NCBI GenBank assembly: GCA_000619965.1
Contig: JHVD01000007.1
Location: 141,690-205,689, forward strand
Direction: 5' to 3'
From: Propionibacteriaceae bacterium P6A17
GTDB lineage: Bacteria; Actinomycetota; Actinomycetes; Propionibacteriales; Propionibacteriaceae
Length of the DNA: 64,000 nt
Shown here: positions 37,359 to 46,183 of the stretch, one piece after another
How positions within the stretch are numbered: position 1 is the first letter of the stretch
Layout: each line of letters opens with the position of its first letter
The notes under the pieces: model-generated
The model's input: only the letters and a program-made list of their open reading frames with translations
What the model was told of the DNA's origin: nothing
Database searches by the model: none
Translations under genes and position numbers: made by a program

Positions 37359-37446
37359 TGGCGGTGACGGAGGGATTTGAACCCTCGGTGGGTTGCCCCA
37401 CACTCGCTTTCGAGGCGAGCTCTTTCGGCCGCTCAGACACGTCACC
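37359..37446 (-). tRNA. tRNA-Ser (anticodon CGA), CCA encoded
   Basis: 88-nucleotide class II tRNA. Acceptor GGTGACG pairs with CGTCACC, followed by discriminator G and genomic CCA. Anticodon stem CTCGC/GCGAG closes the loop CTCGAAA (anticodon CGA, reads UCG). A long variable arm and TTCAAAT T-loop are present. TAAGCT about 7 bases upstream is the likely -10 box; it overlaps the end of the pucR remnant. Confidence 0.96.
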
Positions 37447-37456
37447 GTCGGTTAGC

Positions 37457-37711
37457 TTAGCGTTTTCCGGCCCTCGGACGCGAATCGACGGCGCCGCGGC
37501 CGCGCCCGTGCGGCCCCGACCTGCCCATCCGCCAGATCCACAGCCCCAGATGGGACTCCAGCCGACGCACGCCAACGTCCCAGTCGTCGCCCAGGAGCGC
37601 CTGAATGCGCTGCACGCGCTGGCGCACGGTGTTGCGGTGGATGAACAGCGCGCTCGCAGTGTCGGCAAGACTGCGGTCGGCCTCCAGGAACGTCCACGCG
37701 GTGACCATCAT
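37457..37711 (-). pseudogene. 3' remnant of a PucR-type transcriptional regulator
   Basis: About 80 residues of the C-terminal helix-turn-helix of a PucR/CdaR regulator: TFLEADRSLADTASALFIHR then NTVRQRVQRIQALLGDDW, the family's HxNTVRxRL motif. Full members have 400-550 residues, so at least 300 N-terminal residues are missing. The similarity stops near 37703, exactly where an alcohol dehydrogenase tail begins on the other strand. Two ATG codons at the very edge are probably chance. Confidence 0.8.
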
Positions 37712-37901
37712 CGGGTCCTACTTGGGGTCCGCGGTCCCGTCGAGGGACATCCCGAAGTACGTTGAGATGTGGCGCGATGGCAAGTTGCCCGTCGAGAAGC
37801 TGATCTCGCACCGCATCCGGCTCGACGACATCAACCGGGCCATGGACGAACTCGCCGAGGGGCGGGCCGTCCGACAAGTGATCATCATGGACGAGGAGTG
37901 A
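37704..37901 (+). pseudogene. 3' remnant of a zinc-type alcohol dehydrogenase
   Basis: About 65 residues forming the end of a medium-chain alcohol dehydrogenase: IIGSYLGSAVPSRDIPKYVE, GKLPVEKLISHRIRLDDINR, then LAEGRAVRQVIIMD. The zinc and NAD sites and ~300 residues are missing. It lies 2 bases upstream of the aldehyde dehydrogenase gene, so an alcohol-to-aldehyde-to-acid operon once existed here. See the pucR remnant: one deletion seems to have removed both 5' halves and the promoters between them. Confidence 0.82.
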
Positions 37902-37903
37902 CC

Positions 37904-39340
37904 ATGCAGGACTTCCTGGAGCTGCTGCCCAAGCAGCACTTCATCGGCGGCGAGTGGGTGGGCGAACCCACCCTCGCCGTCACCGATCCCGCCACCGGCG
38001 AGGTGCTCGCCCACGTGGCCGACGCCGACGTCGCCACCGCGATGTCCGCACTCGACGCAGCCACCGCGGCTGCCGAGGAGTGGGCCAACACGAAGCCGCG
38101 CGAGCGCGGCGAGATCCTGCGGCGCGCGTTCGAGCTGATCGTCGAACGCAAGGACACCTTCGCCCGCCTGATGACCCTCGAGATGGGCAAGCCGCTCGCT
38201 GAGGCCTACGGCGAGGTGGCGTACGGGGCGGAGTTCTTCCGCTGGTTCTCGGAGGAGGCGGTGCGCATTCACGGCCGCTACGGCCAGGCGCCCCTGAGTG
38301 GTCAGCGCATCGTCACCGACCGCAAGCCCGTCGGGCCCGTCTTCGCCATCACCCCGTGGAACTTCCCGCTCGCGATGGGCACCCGCAAGATCGGCCCTGC
38401 GCTCGCGGCGGGCTGTACCGTCGTCGTGAAGCCGGCCTCGGCCACGCCGCTGACCACCCTGCTGCTCATGCGGGTGCTCGCCGACGCCGGGCTCCCGAAG
38501 GGCGTCGTCAACGCGTTCGTGTCGTCGGATTCGAAGGGCACCTCGGCCGCGATCATCGCCGACCGTCGCCTGCGCAAGCTCACCTTCACCGGCTCCACCG
38601 CCGTCGGCAAGGGGCTCCTCAAACTCGCCTCCGAGAACGTGCTTCGCTGCTCGATGGAGCTCGGCGGCAACGCACCGTTCATCGTCCTCGACAGCGCCGA
38701 CATCGACAAGGCCGTCCAGGGAGCGCTCGTGGCGAAGATGCGCAACAACGGCGAGGCCTGCACCGCCGCCAACCGCTTCTTCCTCCACGAGTCCATCGCC
38801 GATGAGTTCCTCGCCAGGCTGGGCGCGGCCTTCGACGAGTGGCCCGTCGGCCCGGGCATCGAGGAGGGCACCAAGCTCGGCGCGCTCATCAGCAAGGGCG
38901 CCGTCGACGACATCGTTGGGCTCATCGACGACGCCGTCGCCACCGGCGCGACGCTCGTCCGCGGCGGCCGGGCCGCGGACGGCCCCGGCGCGTTCCTGCC
39001 CCCGACGGTGCTCACCGGCGTCCCTGCCGACGCGCGCATCGCCGTCGAGGAAATCTTTGGGCCCGTCGTGGCCGCGCAGACCTTCACGGACATCGACGAC
39101 GTGGTCCGGCGCGCCAACGCCACCGACTTCGGCCTCATGTCCTACGTGTTCGGCGAGGAGGGCGAGGCGCTGCGCGTCGCCGGCCGCCTCGAATACGGCA
39201 TGGTGGGCGTCAACACAGGCCTCGCCTCCGACGCCGCGGCACCGTTCGGCGGCATCAAGCACTCCGGCCTTGGCCGAGAGGGTTCGTTCGAGGGCATCGA
39301 CGAGTACCTCGAGACCCAGTACTACGCCCTGCCCGGGTGA
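37904..39340 (+). CDS. gabD: Aldehyde dehydrogenase, succinate-semialdehyde dehydrogenase-like
   Basis: NAD(P)+-dependent dehydrogenase, 478 residues, cytoplasmic. Motifs: PWNFPLAM (cofactor site), FTGSTAVGKGL, general-base Glu in MELGGNAPF, catalytic Cys in NNGEACTAANRF, and EEIFGPV and GLGREGS near the end. Closest by motif to GabD-type succinate-semialdehyde dehydrogenases, though the true aldehyde may come from the lost alcohol dehydrogenase. GAGGAG precedes the ATG. Its normal promoter seems to be lost with the deletion upstream; expression from elsewhere (for example read-through from LytR_C) is uncertain. The frame is intact. Confidence 0.9.
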   Translation: MQDFLELLPKQHFIGGEWVGEPTLAVTDPATGEVLAHVADADVATAMSALDAATAAAEEWANTKPRERGEILRRAFELIVERKDTFARLMTLEMGKPLAEAYGEVAYGAEFFRWFSEEAVRIHGRYGQAPLSGQRIVTDRKPVGPVFAITPWNFPLAMGTRKIGPALAAGCTVVVKPASATPLTTLLLMRVLADAGLPKGVVNAFVSSDSKGTSAAIIADRRLRKLTFTGSTAVGKGLLKLASENVLRCSMELGGNAPFIVLDSADIDKAVQGALVAKMRNNGEACTAANRFFLHESIADEFLARLGAAFDEWPVGPGIEEGTKLGALISKGAVDDIVGLIDDAVATGATLVRGGRAADGPGAFLPPTVLTGVPADARIAVEEIFGPVVAAQTFTDIDDVVRRANATDFGLMSYVFGEEGEALRVAGRLEYGMVGVNTGLASDAAAPFGGIKHSGLGREGSFEGIDEYLETQYYALPG

Positions 39341-39352
39341 GTACTCGCGCCT

Positions 39353-39433
39353 GGCGTGACTGATTGCGATCCAGATTCTCCCAGCGGGCTCTCAGCGCCG
39401 TCTGACGGCATCTGGATCGCAATCAGTCACGCC
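39353..39433. terminator. Long inverted repeat between gabD and tadA
   Basis: Perfect 24-base arms (39353-39376 and 39410-39433) around a 33-base spacer. The spacer holds its own perfect hairpin, GCCGTC-T-GACGGC. The right arm covers the tadA stop codon. Suits a bidirectional terminator for the converging genes, though the arms are unusually long and the spacer large. Confidence 0.8.
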
Positions 39434-39881
39434 TGGCCCGGAAGAACCCCTCGAGCAACCCCGCACAGTCCGCCTCCAGCACCCCGCCGGTGACTCGCGG
39501 ACGATGATTGAGGCGGGGGTCGCGGACGACGTCGAACAGGCTCGCCACGGCCCCCGCCTTCTCGTCGAATGCGCCGAAGACGAGGTGCCCGATCCGGGCC
39601 GAGACGACCGCACCCGCACACATCGTGCAGGGCTCCAGCGTCACCACGAGTGTGCAGTCCTCCAGCCGCCACTGCCCCCAGCGCTCAGCGGCGCGACGCA
39701 GCGCCACCACCTCCGCGTGCGCCGTCGGATCCCCGAGGAGTTCGCGCTCGTTGCCCGCCGCGGCGAGCAGGGCCCCATCGGGCGCGAGGACCACGGCGCC
39801 GATCGGCACGTCGCCGCGCAGCCCGGCCGAGCGAGCCTCGTCGAGGGCGAGCCGCATGGCATCGTGCCAGCGGGAGCCCAT
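39423..39881 (-). CDS. tadA: tRNA-specific adenosine deaminase
   Basis: Cytoplasmic zinc deaminase, 152 residues, converting A34 of tRNA-Arg(ACG) to inosine. Zinc and proton-shuttle motif HAEVVAL and PCTMCAGA (the C-x2-C zinc ligands) are intact; the C-terminal helix GFFRARR is normal for TadA. Its substrate tRNA-Arg(ACG) is encoded 7 kb away at 46998-47070. It starts 1 base after the stop of its partner gene, so the two are one operon. Confidence 0.95.
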   Translation of the reverse strand: MGSRWHDAMRLALDEARSAGLRGDVPIGAVVLAPDGALLAAAGNERELLGDPTAHAEVVALRRAAERWGQWRLEDCTLVVTLEPCTMCAGAVVSARIGHLVFGAFDEKAGAVASLFDVVRDPRLNHRPRVTGGVLEADCAGLLEGFFRARRD

Positions 39882-39882
39882 G

Positions 39883-40467
39883 TCAGTCGTCGAAGGCGGC
39901 TGCAGCGGCGGCGAATTCGTCGGCGATCTTCAACTTCGCGGCGATGCGCTCGAGGCACTCGTCGGAGTCGGCGTCGTAGTCGGTGGCGATGGCCTCCAGC
40001 TCGAAGCCACGCAGCCCGCTGGCCGCGAACATCTCCATGTCGCCGACGGGGTACGAGTCCTCGTCCTCGTCCGGGATGTCCTCGCCCAGGTAGTCGAGCA
40101 CGTCGCGGGCGAGCGGCCAGTCGTGCGCGGCCGTCGCGTCGGAGAGCAGCACCTCCACCATGCGTCCGCGGGCGCGGACGATGACGAAGATCTCTCCGGC
40201 GATGGAGACGAACCCATCGGCGCCTGAATCGCCGGGCAGGCGGGAGAGTTGGCGGATCAGCTCGTCCAGATCGTTGGCGAGGTCGAAGTCCAGTGGGACG
40301 ACGACGGGCTTGCCGTCCTCCCGGTAGGCGGCGACGACCAGGTCGATGTCGTCCTCGGAGGCGTCCTCCAAGTCGTAGTCGTCGAATTCGTCGTCCTCGT
40401 CCAGTTCGGCCTCGACGTCGTCCTCGAGGTCGAACGGCTCTGCATCCTCGGCATCGAACACACCCAC
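39883..40467 (-). CDS. tRNA adenosine deaminase-associated protein
   Basis: 194 residues, strongly acidic N-terminus (runs of Asp/Glu at about 10-45) followed by a compact domain with [16 protein letters not shown] and [20 protein letters not shown]. This conserved actinobacterial protein is regularly next to tadA and carries the name by context; its role is unproven. GTG start at 40467 supported by AAAGGAG nine bases upstream. A frame opening further upstream to 40518 has no ribosome site. Confidence 0.88.
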   Translation of the reverse strand: MGVFDAEDAEPFDLEDDVEAELDEDDEFDDYDLEDASEDDIDLVVAAYREDGKPVVVPLDFDLANDLDELIRQLSRLPGDSGADGFVSIAGEIFVIVRARGRMVEVLLSDATAAHDWPLARDVLDYLGEDIPDEDEDSYPVGDMEMFAASGLRGFELEAIATDYDADSDECLERIAAKLKIADEFAAAAAAFDD

Positions 40468-40570
40468 GGCGCCGCTCCTTTCCTCGATCGTCCATGCATA
40501 CGCTGTCCGGGCCCACACTACCCGTACCTTCCCACCCCGGCCAGAGCGGGGATGTGAGAAAGTTGGGGTT

Positions 40571-41212
40571 GTGGAACTTCGAGTCGTGTCGCACCCCCTG
40601 ATCGATCACAAGCTCACGCTGCTGCGTGAGAAGCACACCCCCCAGCCTGTGTTCCGTCGGCTCGTCGAGGAGCTGGTGACGCTACTGGCCTACGAGGCGA
40701 CGCGCGGCGTGCGCGTGCACGATCACGAGATCGAGACGCCGGTGGCGCCGACGGTGGGCACCAAGCTCGACGATCCGGCGCCGATGGTCGTGCCGATTCT
40801 TCGCGCGGGCCTTGGCATGCTCGACGGCATGCTGCGGCTGGTCCCCACTGCGGAGGTGGGCTTCCTCGGCATGATTCGCGACGAGGAGACGCTCGAGCCG
40901 ACGACGTACGCCGAGCGCCTCCCCGAGGATCTGTCGGGCCGTCAGTGCTACGTCCTCGACCCGATGCTCGCCACCGGCGGATCGTTGGGTGGGGCGGTGC
41001 AGTACCTCGTCGACCGTGGCGCCGACGACATCACCTGCATCTGCCTCCTCGCCGCACCCGAGGGTGTCGAGCGGCTGAAGGAGCTGCTCGAGGATCTCGC
41101 CGTGCCGTGCACGCTCGTCGTCGCGGCAGTCGACGAGAGGCTCAACGAGAAGGGCTTCATCGTGCCGGGCCTCGGCGACGCGGGCGACCGCCTCTACGGT
41201 CTCGCGCACTGA
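40571..41212 (+). CDS. upp: Uracil phosphoribosyltransferase
   Basis: Pyrimidine salvage enzyme: uracil + PRPP to UMP; 213 residues, cytoplasmic. PRPP motif [16 protein letters not shown], uracil-site tail [16 protein letters not shown] and the flexible Arg region [13 protein letters not shown] are all present. GTG start at 40571. It is followed 7 bases later by the acetyltransferase gene, probably on one transcript. Confidence 0.97.
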   Translation: MELRVVSHPLIDHKLTLLREKHTPQPVFRRLVEELVTLLAYEATRGVRVHDHEIETPVAPTVGTKLDDPAPMVVPILRAGLGMLDGMLRLVPTAEVGFLGMIRDEETLEPTTYAERLPEDLSGRQCYVLDPMLATGGSLGGAVQYLVDRGADDITCICLLAAPEGVERLKELLEDLAVPCTLVVAAVDERLNEKGFIVPGLGDAGDRLYGLAH

Positions 41213-41219
41213 TCCGACG

Positions 41220-41879
41220 ATGCGCCTCGAGGAGCTCCATCCCCCGTTCGGGCTCAGGATCCGCTCGGGGGATCTGGAGATGCATCCCGTGCGAATGGAC
41301 GACATCCCGGTCCTGCTGGATCTGATCGCGACGGGCGTCGTCAGCGCCGACATTCCGGGCTACCCGCTGGCCGGGCCGTTCGCGCTCGGTGACGACACGA
41401 TGGCGCGACGACGCAGCTCGCTTCGCTTCTGGTGGCAGTCGTGGGTGGACGCGACGCCGGAGCGTTGGGCGTTCCCGATGACCGTGCTGCGGGGCGGGGT
41501 GGTCGTCGGCGTGCAGGACATCCTGGCACGCGACTTCCCCACCATTCGCTCCGCCGAGACGGGCTCTTGGCTCGGCGTGCAGCACCAGGGTAAGGGCACG
41601 GGCAAGCTCATGCGCCAGGTGATGTGCACGTTCGCGTTCGACCATCTGGGCGCGAGGGAGCTCCACTCTGGGGCGTTCCACGACAACCATCGCTCGCTCG
41701 GGGTGAGCCGCGCCGTCGGATACGAGTTCAACGGTCGACGGTTGATGCTGCGCGGCAACGGGGAGGCGTCCGAGGAGGTCCTCGTGCGCCTCACCCCGGA
41801 CCGCCTCGTGCGGCCGGAGGTTCCCGTCGAGGTGGATGGGCTCGGCCCGTTCCTCGACTTCCTCGGGCTCGCCGATTGA
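41220..41879 (+). CDS. GNAT family N-acetyltransferase (RimJ/RimL-like)
   Basis: 219-residue acetyltransferase. Acetyl-CoA site LGVQHQGKGTGKLMRQVM (Q/R-x-x-G-x-G/A) at about 119-136, then HDNHRSLGVSRAVGYEF with the helix that binds the CoA pantetheine end. Substrate could be a protein N-terminus or a small molecule. The ATG at 41220 lies 7 bases after the upp stop. Its 3' end is 19 bases from the converging permease gene. Confidence 0.88.
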   Translation: MRLEELHPPFGLRIRSGDLEMHPVRMDDIPVLLDLIATGVVSADIPGYPLAGPFALGDDTMARRRSSLRFWWQSWVDATPERWAFPMTVLRGGVVVGVQDILARDFPTIRSAETGSWLGVQHQGKGTGKLMRQVMCTFAFDHLGARELHSGAFHDNHRSLGVSRAVGYEFNGRRLMLRGNGEASEEVLVRLTPDRLVRPEVPVEVDGLGPFLDFLGLAD

Positions 41880-41898
41880 GGGGCCCGACGGCGTCCTG

Positions 41899-42759
41899 CT
41901 ACTTCACCGAGCCTGCGGTCAGGCCGCCGATGAGGCGCTTCTCGATGAGGCCGAAGAGGACGATCACCGGCACGATCGCGATGAGCGCGACGGTGAACAG
42001 GTACTGCCAGTCCTGCACGTAGAGGCCGAGGAAGCGCGGCATGGACACCGTCAGCGGCTGCAGGTCGGTCTGTTGCACGAGGATGAGTGCGGCCGCGAAC
42101 TCGTTCCACGAGTTGACGAAGACGAACACGATGGCGGTCACGATGCCGGGCCACACCAGCGGCAGCGAGATGCGGAACATGGTTTGCAGGCGGCCGAGCC
42201 CGTCGATGAGGGCGGCCTCGTCGACCTCCTTCGGCACGGAGGCGAAGAAGGCCTGCATGATCCAGATCGCGAAGGACAGGTTGAATGCTCCGTTGATGAG
42301 GATCAGCGCGGCCCAGACCGCGTAGCCCTGCCAGCCTTTGAATTCCTGGAAGAGGCCGACGCCGAGGACCGTCGGCTGCAGCATCTGCGTGCACAGCACG
42401 AGCAGCAGGAACGCCAGCCGGCCCGGGAAGCGGAAGCGTGCGACGTAGTAGGCGGCCGGGGTGGCGACGACGAGCACCAGCAGCGTCGCACCCACCGCGA
42501 TGACCGTGGTCGAGAGGAGCGACGAGGCGGGGTTGACCGACGAGCTCCACACGTCGAGGTAGTTGCGCCACTGTGGGGTTTCGGGGAAGTAGACCGGCGG
42601 GATGTCGGTGACTTCGAGGCGCGTCTTCAGCGACGTGATGAACATGAGCGCGTAGGGGAAGCCGAAGAACAGCACGATCGCGAGCGCGCCGACGACGACG
42701 AGGATGCGGTTGGGCGGACGGTCGATGCCGCCGCGGATCTTGTGGGTTTGACCGGCCAT
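41899..42759 (-). CDS. Carbohydrate ABC transporter permease (MalG type)
   Basis: 286 residues, six membrane helices, importer subunit. EAA loop: EVDEAALIDGLGRLQTMFRI. The C-terminal KRLIGGLTAGSVK is the usual family end. It starts 3 bases after the preceding permease gene stop. Last gene of a binding protein-permease-permease operon with no ATPase, as in the other importer of this window. Confidence 0.93.
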   Translation of the reverse strand: MAGQTHKIRGGIDRPPNRILVVVGALAIVLFFGFPYALMFITSLKTRLEVTDIPPVYFPETPQWRNYLDVWSSSVNPASSLLSTTVIAVGATLLVLVVATPAAYYVARFRFPGRLAFLLLVLCTQMLQPTVLGVGLFQEFKGWQGYAVWAALILINGAFNLSFAIWIMQAFFASVPKEVDEAALIDGLGRLQTMFRISLPLVWPGIVTAIVFVFVNSWNEFAAALILVQQTDLQPLTVSMPRFLGLYVQDWQYLFTVALIAIVPVIVLFGLIEKRLIGGLTAGSVK

Positions 42760-42762
42760 GGC

Positions 42763-43713
42763 TCAGGCCACCTCCTTCGTCGGCTGCACCACGGCGAGGT
42801 AGATGCCGATGATGACGAGGCAGAACAGGAAGTTCAACACCGACAGCGCCGACGAGACCCCGGGGCCGAGCGACGTCTGGTACTCGTACATCAGCGTCGT
42901 CGTGATGTGTCCGGTGTGGTAGCCGGGCGTTTCCTGCAGGATGCGCAGGATGGGCAGGGAGTTGAACACGTTGATGATGTTGATGAGCGCGGCCACCGCG
43001 ATGGCGGGGCGCAGCAGCGGCAGGACGATGTGCCAGTAGCGTGCCCAGGTGCCGGCGCCGTCGACGTGGGCCGCTTCGCGCACGTCGGTGGGGACCGCTT
43101 GGAGGCCGGCGAGGATCGTGTAGGTGGTGAACGGCAGCGAGACGTAGATGGCGACGAACACCGCCACCCAGAAGGCCGACGTCGGGTCCTTCGTCCAGGC
43201 CCGTGCCGTTTCGAGTATTCCGGTGTCGACGAGTAGGCGGTTGAACAGACCCACCTTGTCCTGGAGGCCGTAGCGGAACACCGTCGCGGTCATGACCACG
43301 GAGCAGGCCCACGGGAGGATGACGAACAGGCGCAGCAGCTTTCGCCCGCGGAAGGGGAGGTTGAGGAATTGGGCGAGCAGCAGGCTCAGGATGAGGGTGC
43401 CGAGCACGACGACGGCCACCCAGACGACGGTGTTGAGCAGGATGCGCCCGATGGGGACCCCGGGGAAGGTGAGTGCGCCGGCGGGGCCGATGTAGTTGTC
43501 GAGCCCGATCGGGTCCGGCTTTCGGAGGATGCCCTTGTTGTTGTACTTGAAGAACGAGGTGTAGATCATGAGGCCCGCGGGGTACAGCACCACGCAGACG
43601 ATCAGCACCAGCGTGGGCAGCAGCCACGGCAGGGAGCGCAGCGCCTCGCGCGCCGGCGTGGGGCCGCGGCGGTCCTTCTGGCCCGCCCGGCGGGGGGCGA
43701 CGGTGGACGACAT
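42763..43713 (-). CDS. Carbohydrate ABC transporter permease (MalF type)
   Basis: 316 residues, six helices plus a basic N-terminal tail. EAA loop: DVREAAHVDGAGTWARYWHI. Partner of the permease encoded downstream. It follows the binding-protein gene by 85 bases, which hold a strong intercistronic hairpin that likely reduces permease expression relative to the binding protein. Confidence 0.93.
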   Translation of the reverse strand: MSSTVAPRRAGQKDRRGPTPAREALRSLPWLLPTLVLIVCVVLYPAGLMIYTSFFKYNNKGILRKPDPIGLDNYIGPAGALTFPGVPIGRILLNTVVWVAVVVLGTLILSLLLAQFLNLPFRGRKLLRLFVILPWACSVVMTATVFRYGLQDKVGLFNRLLVDTGILETARAWTKDPTSAFWVAVFVAIYVSLPFTTYTILAGLQAVPTDVREAAHVDGAGTWARYWHIVLPLLRPAIAVAALINIINVFNSLPILRILQETPGYHTGHITTTLMYEYQTSLGPGVSSALSVLNFLFCLVIIGIYLAVVQPTKEVA

Positions 43714-43740
43714 CTCGGGTTCTCCTCCTCAGCGCTTGGG

Positions 43741-43783
43741 GAGCAGGTGGCGCCGCCGTGTTCGACGACGGCGCCACCTGCTC
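43741..43783 (-). terminator. Intercistronic hairpin between binding-protein and permease genes
   Basis: Perfect 15-base arms GAGCAGGTGGCGCCG and CGGCGCCACCTGCTC around a 13-base loop, 15 bases after the binding-protein stop. Such hairpins stabilise the upstream binding-protein mRNA and partly terminate before the permeases. Confidence 0.8.
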
Positions 43784-43798
43784 ATGCAGGGGTTCGGG

Positions 43799-45067
43799 TC
43801 AGCTCTGGGCGACGACCTGTGCCTGGATCTGCTCCAGGAGGGTCTTCGGGTCCTCGGAACCGACCTTGTAGGCGCTGGCCTTCAGCGCGGCCTGCAGCGC
43901 GTCCCACTGCGGGTTGGAGACGGGCTGGAACTTCACGAGCGTGAGCGCGTCGAGGAAGGCCTTGTTGTACTCGTCGGCCTCCGCGATGCCCTTCTCGATG
44001 GCGGACTTCGTCACCGGCAGCAGGGTGGTGCCCTTGTACCAAGGGACGTAGAGCTCATCGGAGTAGAACAGCTCGAGGTAGGCCGCGGTGGCCTGCTTGC
44101 GGGCGGCGTCCTTGTTGTCGAACGCGAGGATGAAGTCGGTCACACCGATGGCCACGCCTTCGCCGCTCTTCGACGGGACGGGCGCGAGTCCGACGTTGAT
44201 GCCCTTGGCGGTGGCGTCGGAGACGACCTGGCCGTGGCCGATCACCATGCCGAGCTTGCCTGCGGAGAAGAGGTCCGTGGTGCCCTGGCGGTTGTCCTCG
44301 AGGTTGGCCTGGGTGTAGCCGGACTCGTACATCTTCTTCATCTGGGTGAAGGCTTCGACGGCCGCGTCGGAGTCGGCCTTGAGGTTCTCCCCGTCGGCCC
44401 AGTCGCCGCCGGCGCCCCACAGCCACAGGGACGACTCGACCTGCGCTTCCTCCTTGCCGAGCGGCATGCCGTAGCCGCGGATGTCGTCGCCGAGGGCGGC
44501 CAGCTTCTGCGAGGCGTCCTCGAGGTCAGCCCAGGTCTTCGGCGGCTCGGCGATGCCGGCCTTCTCGAAGAGGTCCTTGTTGTAGGCCAGCAGGCGGGCG
44601 GAGGCGATGTCGGGCGTCGCGTAGAGGGTGCCGTCGGGCATCTTGCCGTTGTCGAGCAGGGTGGGTTCGATGGCGTCGAGGGTCTCCTTGCTCAGCAGTT
44701 CGTCCATGCGGTAGAGCAGGCCGGCGTCGGCCGACGAGGAGAAGGCGTTGTCGTTGAGGATGTCGGGGAGGTCGCCGGCCTGGATGCGCGCCTGCACCTT
44801 GTCGGCGAACGTCTCCCAGCCCTCGATCTGGAGCTCGACCTTGACCTTCGGGTAGGTCTCGTTGAACTTGGCGGTGATCGCGTCCCAGTCCGCCTTCGAC
44901 GAGTCGCTGTACGACGGGGCGAGGATCTTGATCGTGGTCTCGAGCGCCGCGGGGTCCTCGGAGGACGCAGGCGTCGATCCCTGCTGGTCACCGCCGCCGC
45001 CACCACACGCGGACAGGGCGAGTGCCGAGATCAGCGCGACTGCACCGAGCTTGATTGCACGCTTCAT
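43799..45067 (-). CDS. ABC transporter sugar-binding lipoprotein
   Basis: Extracellular family-1 solute-binding protein, 422 residues. The signal peptide ends in lipobox LSAC (about residue 21), followed by a Gly run and Ser/Thr/Pro spacer. The mature part has the periplasmic-binding fold with NETYPKVKVELQIEGW and a C-terminal DPKTLLEQIQAQ helix. First gene of a three-gene importer operon on this strand. GGAGACG ribosome site; a leader hairpin and an inverted repeat lie upstream. Substrate unknown. Confidence 0.93.
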   Translation of the reverse strand: MKRAIKLGAVALISALALSACGGGGGDQQGSTPASSEDPAALETTIKILAPSYSDSSKADWDAITAKFNETYPKVKVELQIEGWETFADKVQARIQAGDLPDILNDNAFSSSADAGLLYRMDELLSKETLDAIEPTLLDNGKMPDGTLYATPDIASARLLAYNKDLFEKAGIAEPPKTWADLEDASQKLAALGDDIRGYGMPLGKEEAQVESSLWLWGAGGDWADGENLKADSDAAVEAFTQMKKMYESGYTQANLEDNRQGTTDLFSAGKLGMVIGHGQVVSDATAKGINVGLAPVPSKSGEGVAIGVTDFILAFDNKDAARKQATAAYLELFYSDELYVPWYKGTTLLPVTKSAIEKGIAEADEYNKAFLDALTLVKFQPVSNPQWDALQAALKASAYKVGSEDPKTLLEQIQAQVVAQS

Positions 45068-45090
45068 TGGGAGCGTCTCCTTTCACAGCC

Positions 45091-45111
45091 TGGGCGCAGT
45101 CGTTGCGCCCA
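45091..45111 (-). other. Leader hairpin of the binding-protein mRNA
   Basis: Perfect 8-base stem TGGGCGCA/TGCGCCCA with a 5-base loop, 24-44 bases upstream of the binding-protein ATG on the minus strand. It may protect the 5' end or regulate translation. Confidence 0.5.
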
Positions 45112-45149
45112 CGGGATCATGGTTGCAAGTACAGCTCGTCTGATGTCAG

Positions 45150-45193
45150 AACTGTCCAGCGTCGTAACCAAACTGATACACAACTGGACGGTT
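45150..45193. promoter_or_regulatory. Inverted repeat upstream of the second sugar importer, possible operator
   Basis: AACTGTCCAG and CTGGACGGTT form 10-base arms (one T-G pair) 24 bases apart, lying 83-126 bases before the binding-protein start. They may bind a sugar-responsive repressor; no regulator gene is adjacent. Confidence 0.3.
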
Positions 45194-45236
45194 CGCTCAC
45201 CGCACTTGCGCGTTCGGGCCCTCGTGGCCCCTCGAA

Positions 45237-46133
45237 TCAGTAGTAGTAGGGGAATTTCGACCAGTCGGGCTCGCGCTTCTCCAGGAAGGAGTCGCGCCCC
45301 TCGATGGCCTCGTCGGTCATGTACGCGAGCCTCGTCGTCTCTCCCGCGAACACCTGCTGGCCGACGAGTCCGTCGTCGATGGCGTTGAACGCAAACTTCA
45401 GCATCCGTTGGGCCGTCGGCGACTTGCCGCAGATCTTCCGTGCCCATTCGAGGCCTTCGTCCTCGAGTTCGGCGTGGGGGACGACCTTGTTGACCATGCC
45501 CATGCGGTAGGCGTCCGCGGCGGTGTGCACGTCGCCCAGGAAGAAGATTTCGCGGGCAAATTTCTGCCCCACTTGGCGGGCGAGGTACGCGGAGCCGTAG
45601 CCGGCGTCGAAGGAGCCGACGTCGGCGTCGGTCTGCTTGAACTTCGCGTGCTCCTCGGAGGCGAGCGTGAGATCGGCGACGACGTGCAGCGAGTGGCCGC
45701 CGCCGGCCGCCCAGCCGTTGACCAACGCGATGACGACCTTCGGCATGAATCGGATGAGGCGCTGCACCTCGAGGATGTGGAGCCGTCCGAGCTTCGCCGG
45801 GTCAACCTCCTCAGCGGTCTCCCCCTGCGCGTACTGGTATCCGGCCTTGCCGCGGATGCGCTGGTCGCCGCCGGAGCAGAATGCCCAGCCGCCGTCCTTC
45901 GCGCTCGGGCCGTTGCCGGTGAGGAGCACGCAGCCCACATCCGACGATTGCCTCGCGTGATCGAGGGCTCGGTAGAGCTCGTCGACCGTATGGGGCCGGA
46001 ACGCGTTGCGCACCTCGGGCCTGTCGAATGCGATGCGCACCGCCGGGACGTGCTTCGCGCGGTGGTAGGTGATGTCGGTGAAGTCGAAGCCTGCGACGGG
46101 CTCCCACAGCTCGGGCTTGAACGGATTGCTCAT
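45237..46133 (-). CDS. menB: 1,4-dihydroxy-2-naphthoyl-CoA synthase
   Basis: Menaquinone biosynthesis enzyme (crotonase fold) cyclising succinylbenzoyl-CoA; 298 residues, cytoplasmic. MenB features: long N-terminus, CSGGDQRIRG (oxyanion-hole loop), VNGWAAGGGHSLHVVADLT, and TDADVGSFDAGYGS with the MenB-specific Asp and Tyr; the end KFPYYY is characteristic. TAGGCT ends six bases before the ATG (leaderless). Other men genes are not in the window. Confidence 0.96.
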   Translation of the reverse strand: MSNPFKPELWEPVAGFDFTDITYHRAKHVPAVRIAFDRPEVRNAFRPHTVDELYRALDHARQSSDVGCVLLTGNGPSAKDGGWAFCSGGDQRIRGKAGYQYAQGETAEEVDPAKLGRLHILEVQRLIRFMPKVVIALVNGWAAGGGHSLHVVADLTLASEEHAKFKQTDADVGSFDAGYGSAYLARQVGQKFAREIFFLGDVHTAADAYRMGMVNKVVPHAELEDEGLEWARKICGKSPTAQRMLKFAFNAIDDGLVGQQVFAGETTRLAYMTDEAIEGRDSFLEKREPDWSKFPYYY

Positions 46134-46183
46134 GGGCCGAGCCTAGCGATCTGGCGCCCGCTGGTGGCCACGCTCGGGCGAGG

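Noticed and set aside
37605..37703. Open frame upstream of the alcohol dehydrogenase tail as part of a real gene
   Set aside because: It lies antisense to the PucR remnant and lacks dehydrogenase similarity; it only exists because of the junction.
45068..45236. Riboswitch upstream of the second sugar importer
   Set aside because: Only one small hairpin and a wide inverted repeat are visible; no known riboswitch core was recognised.
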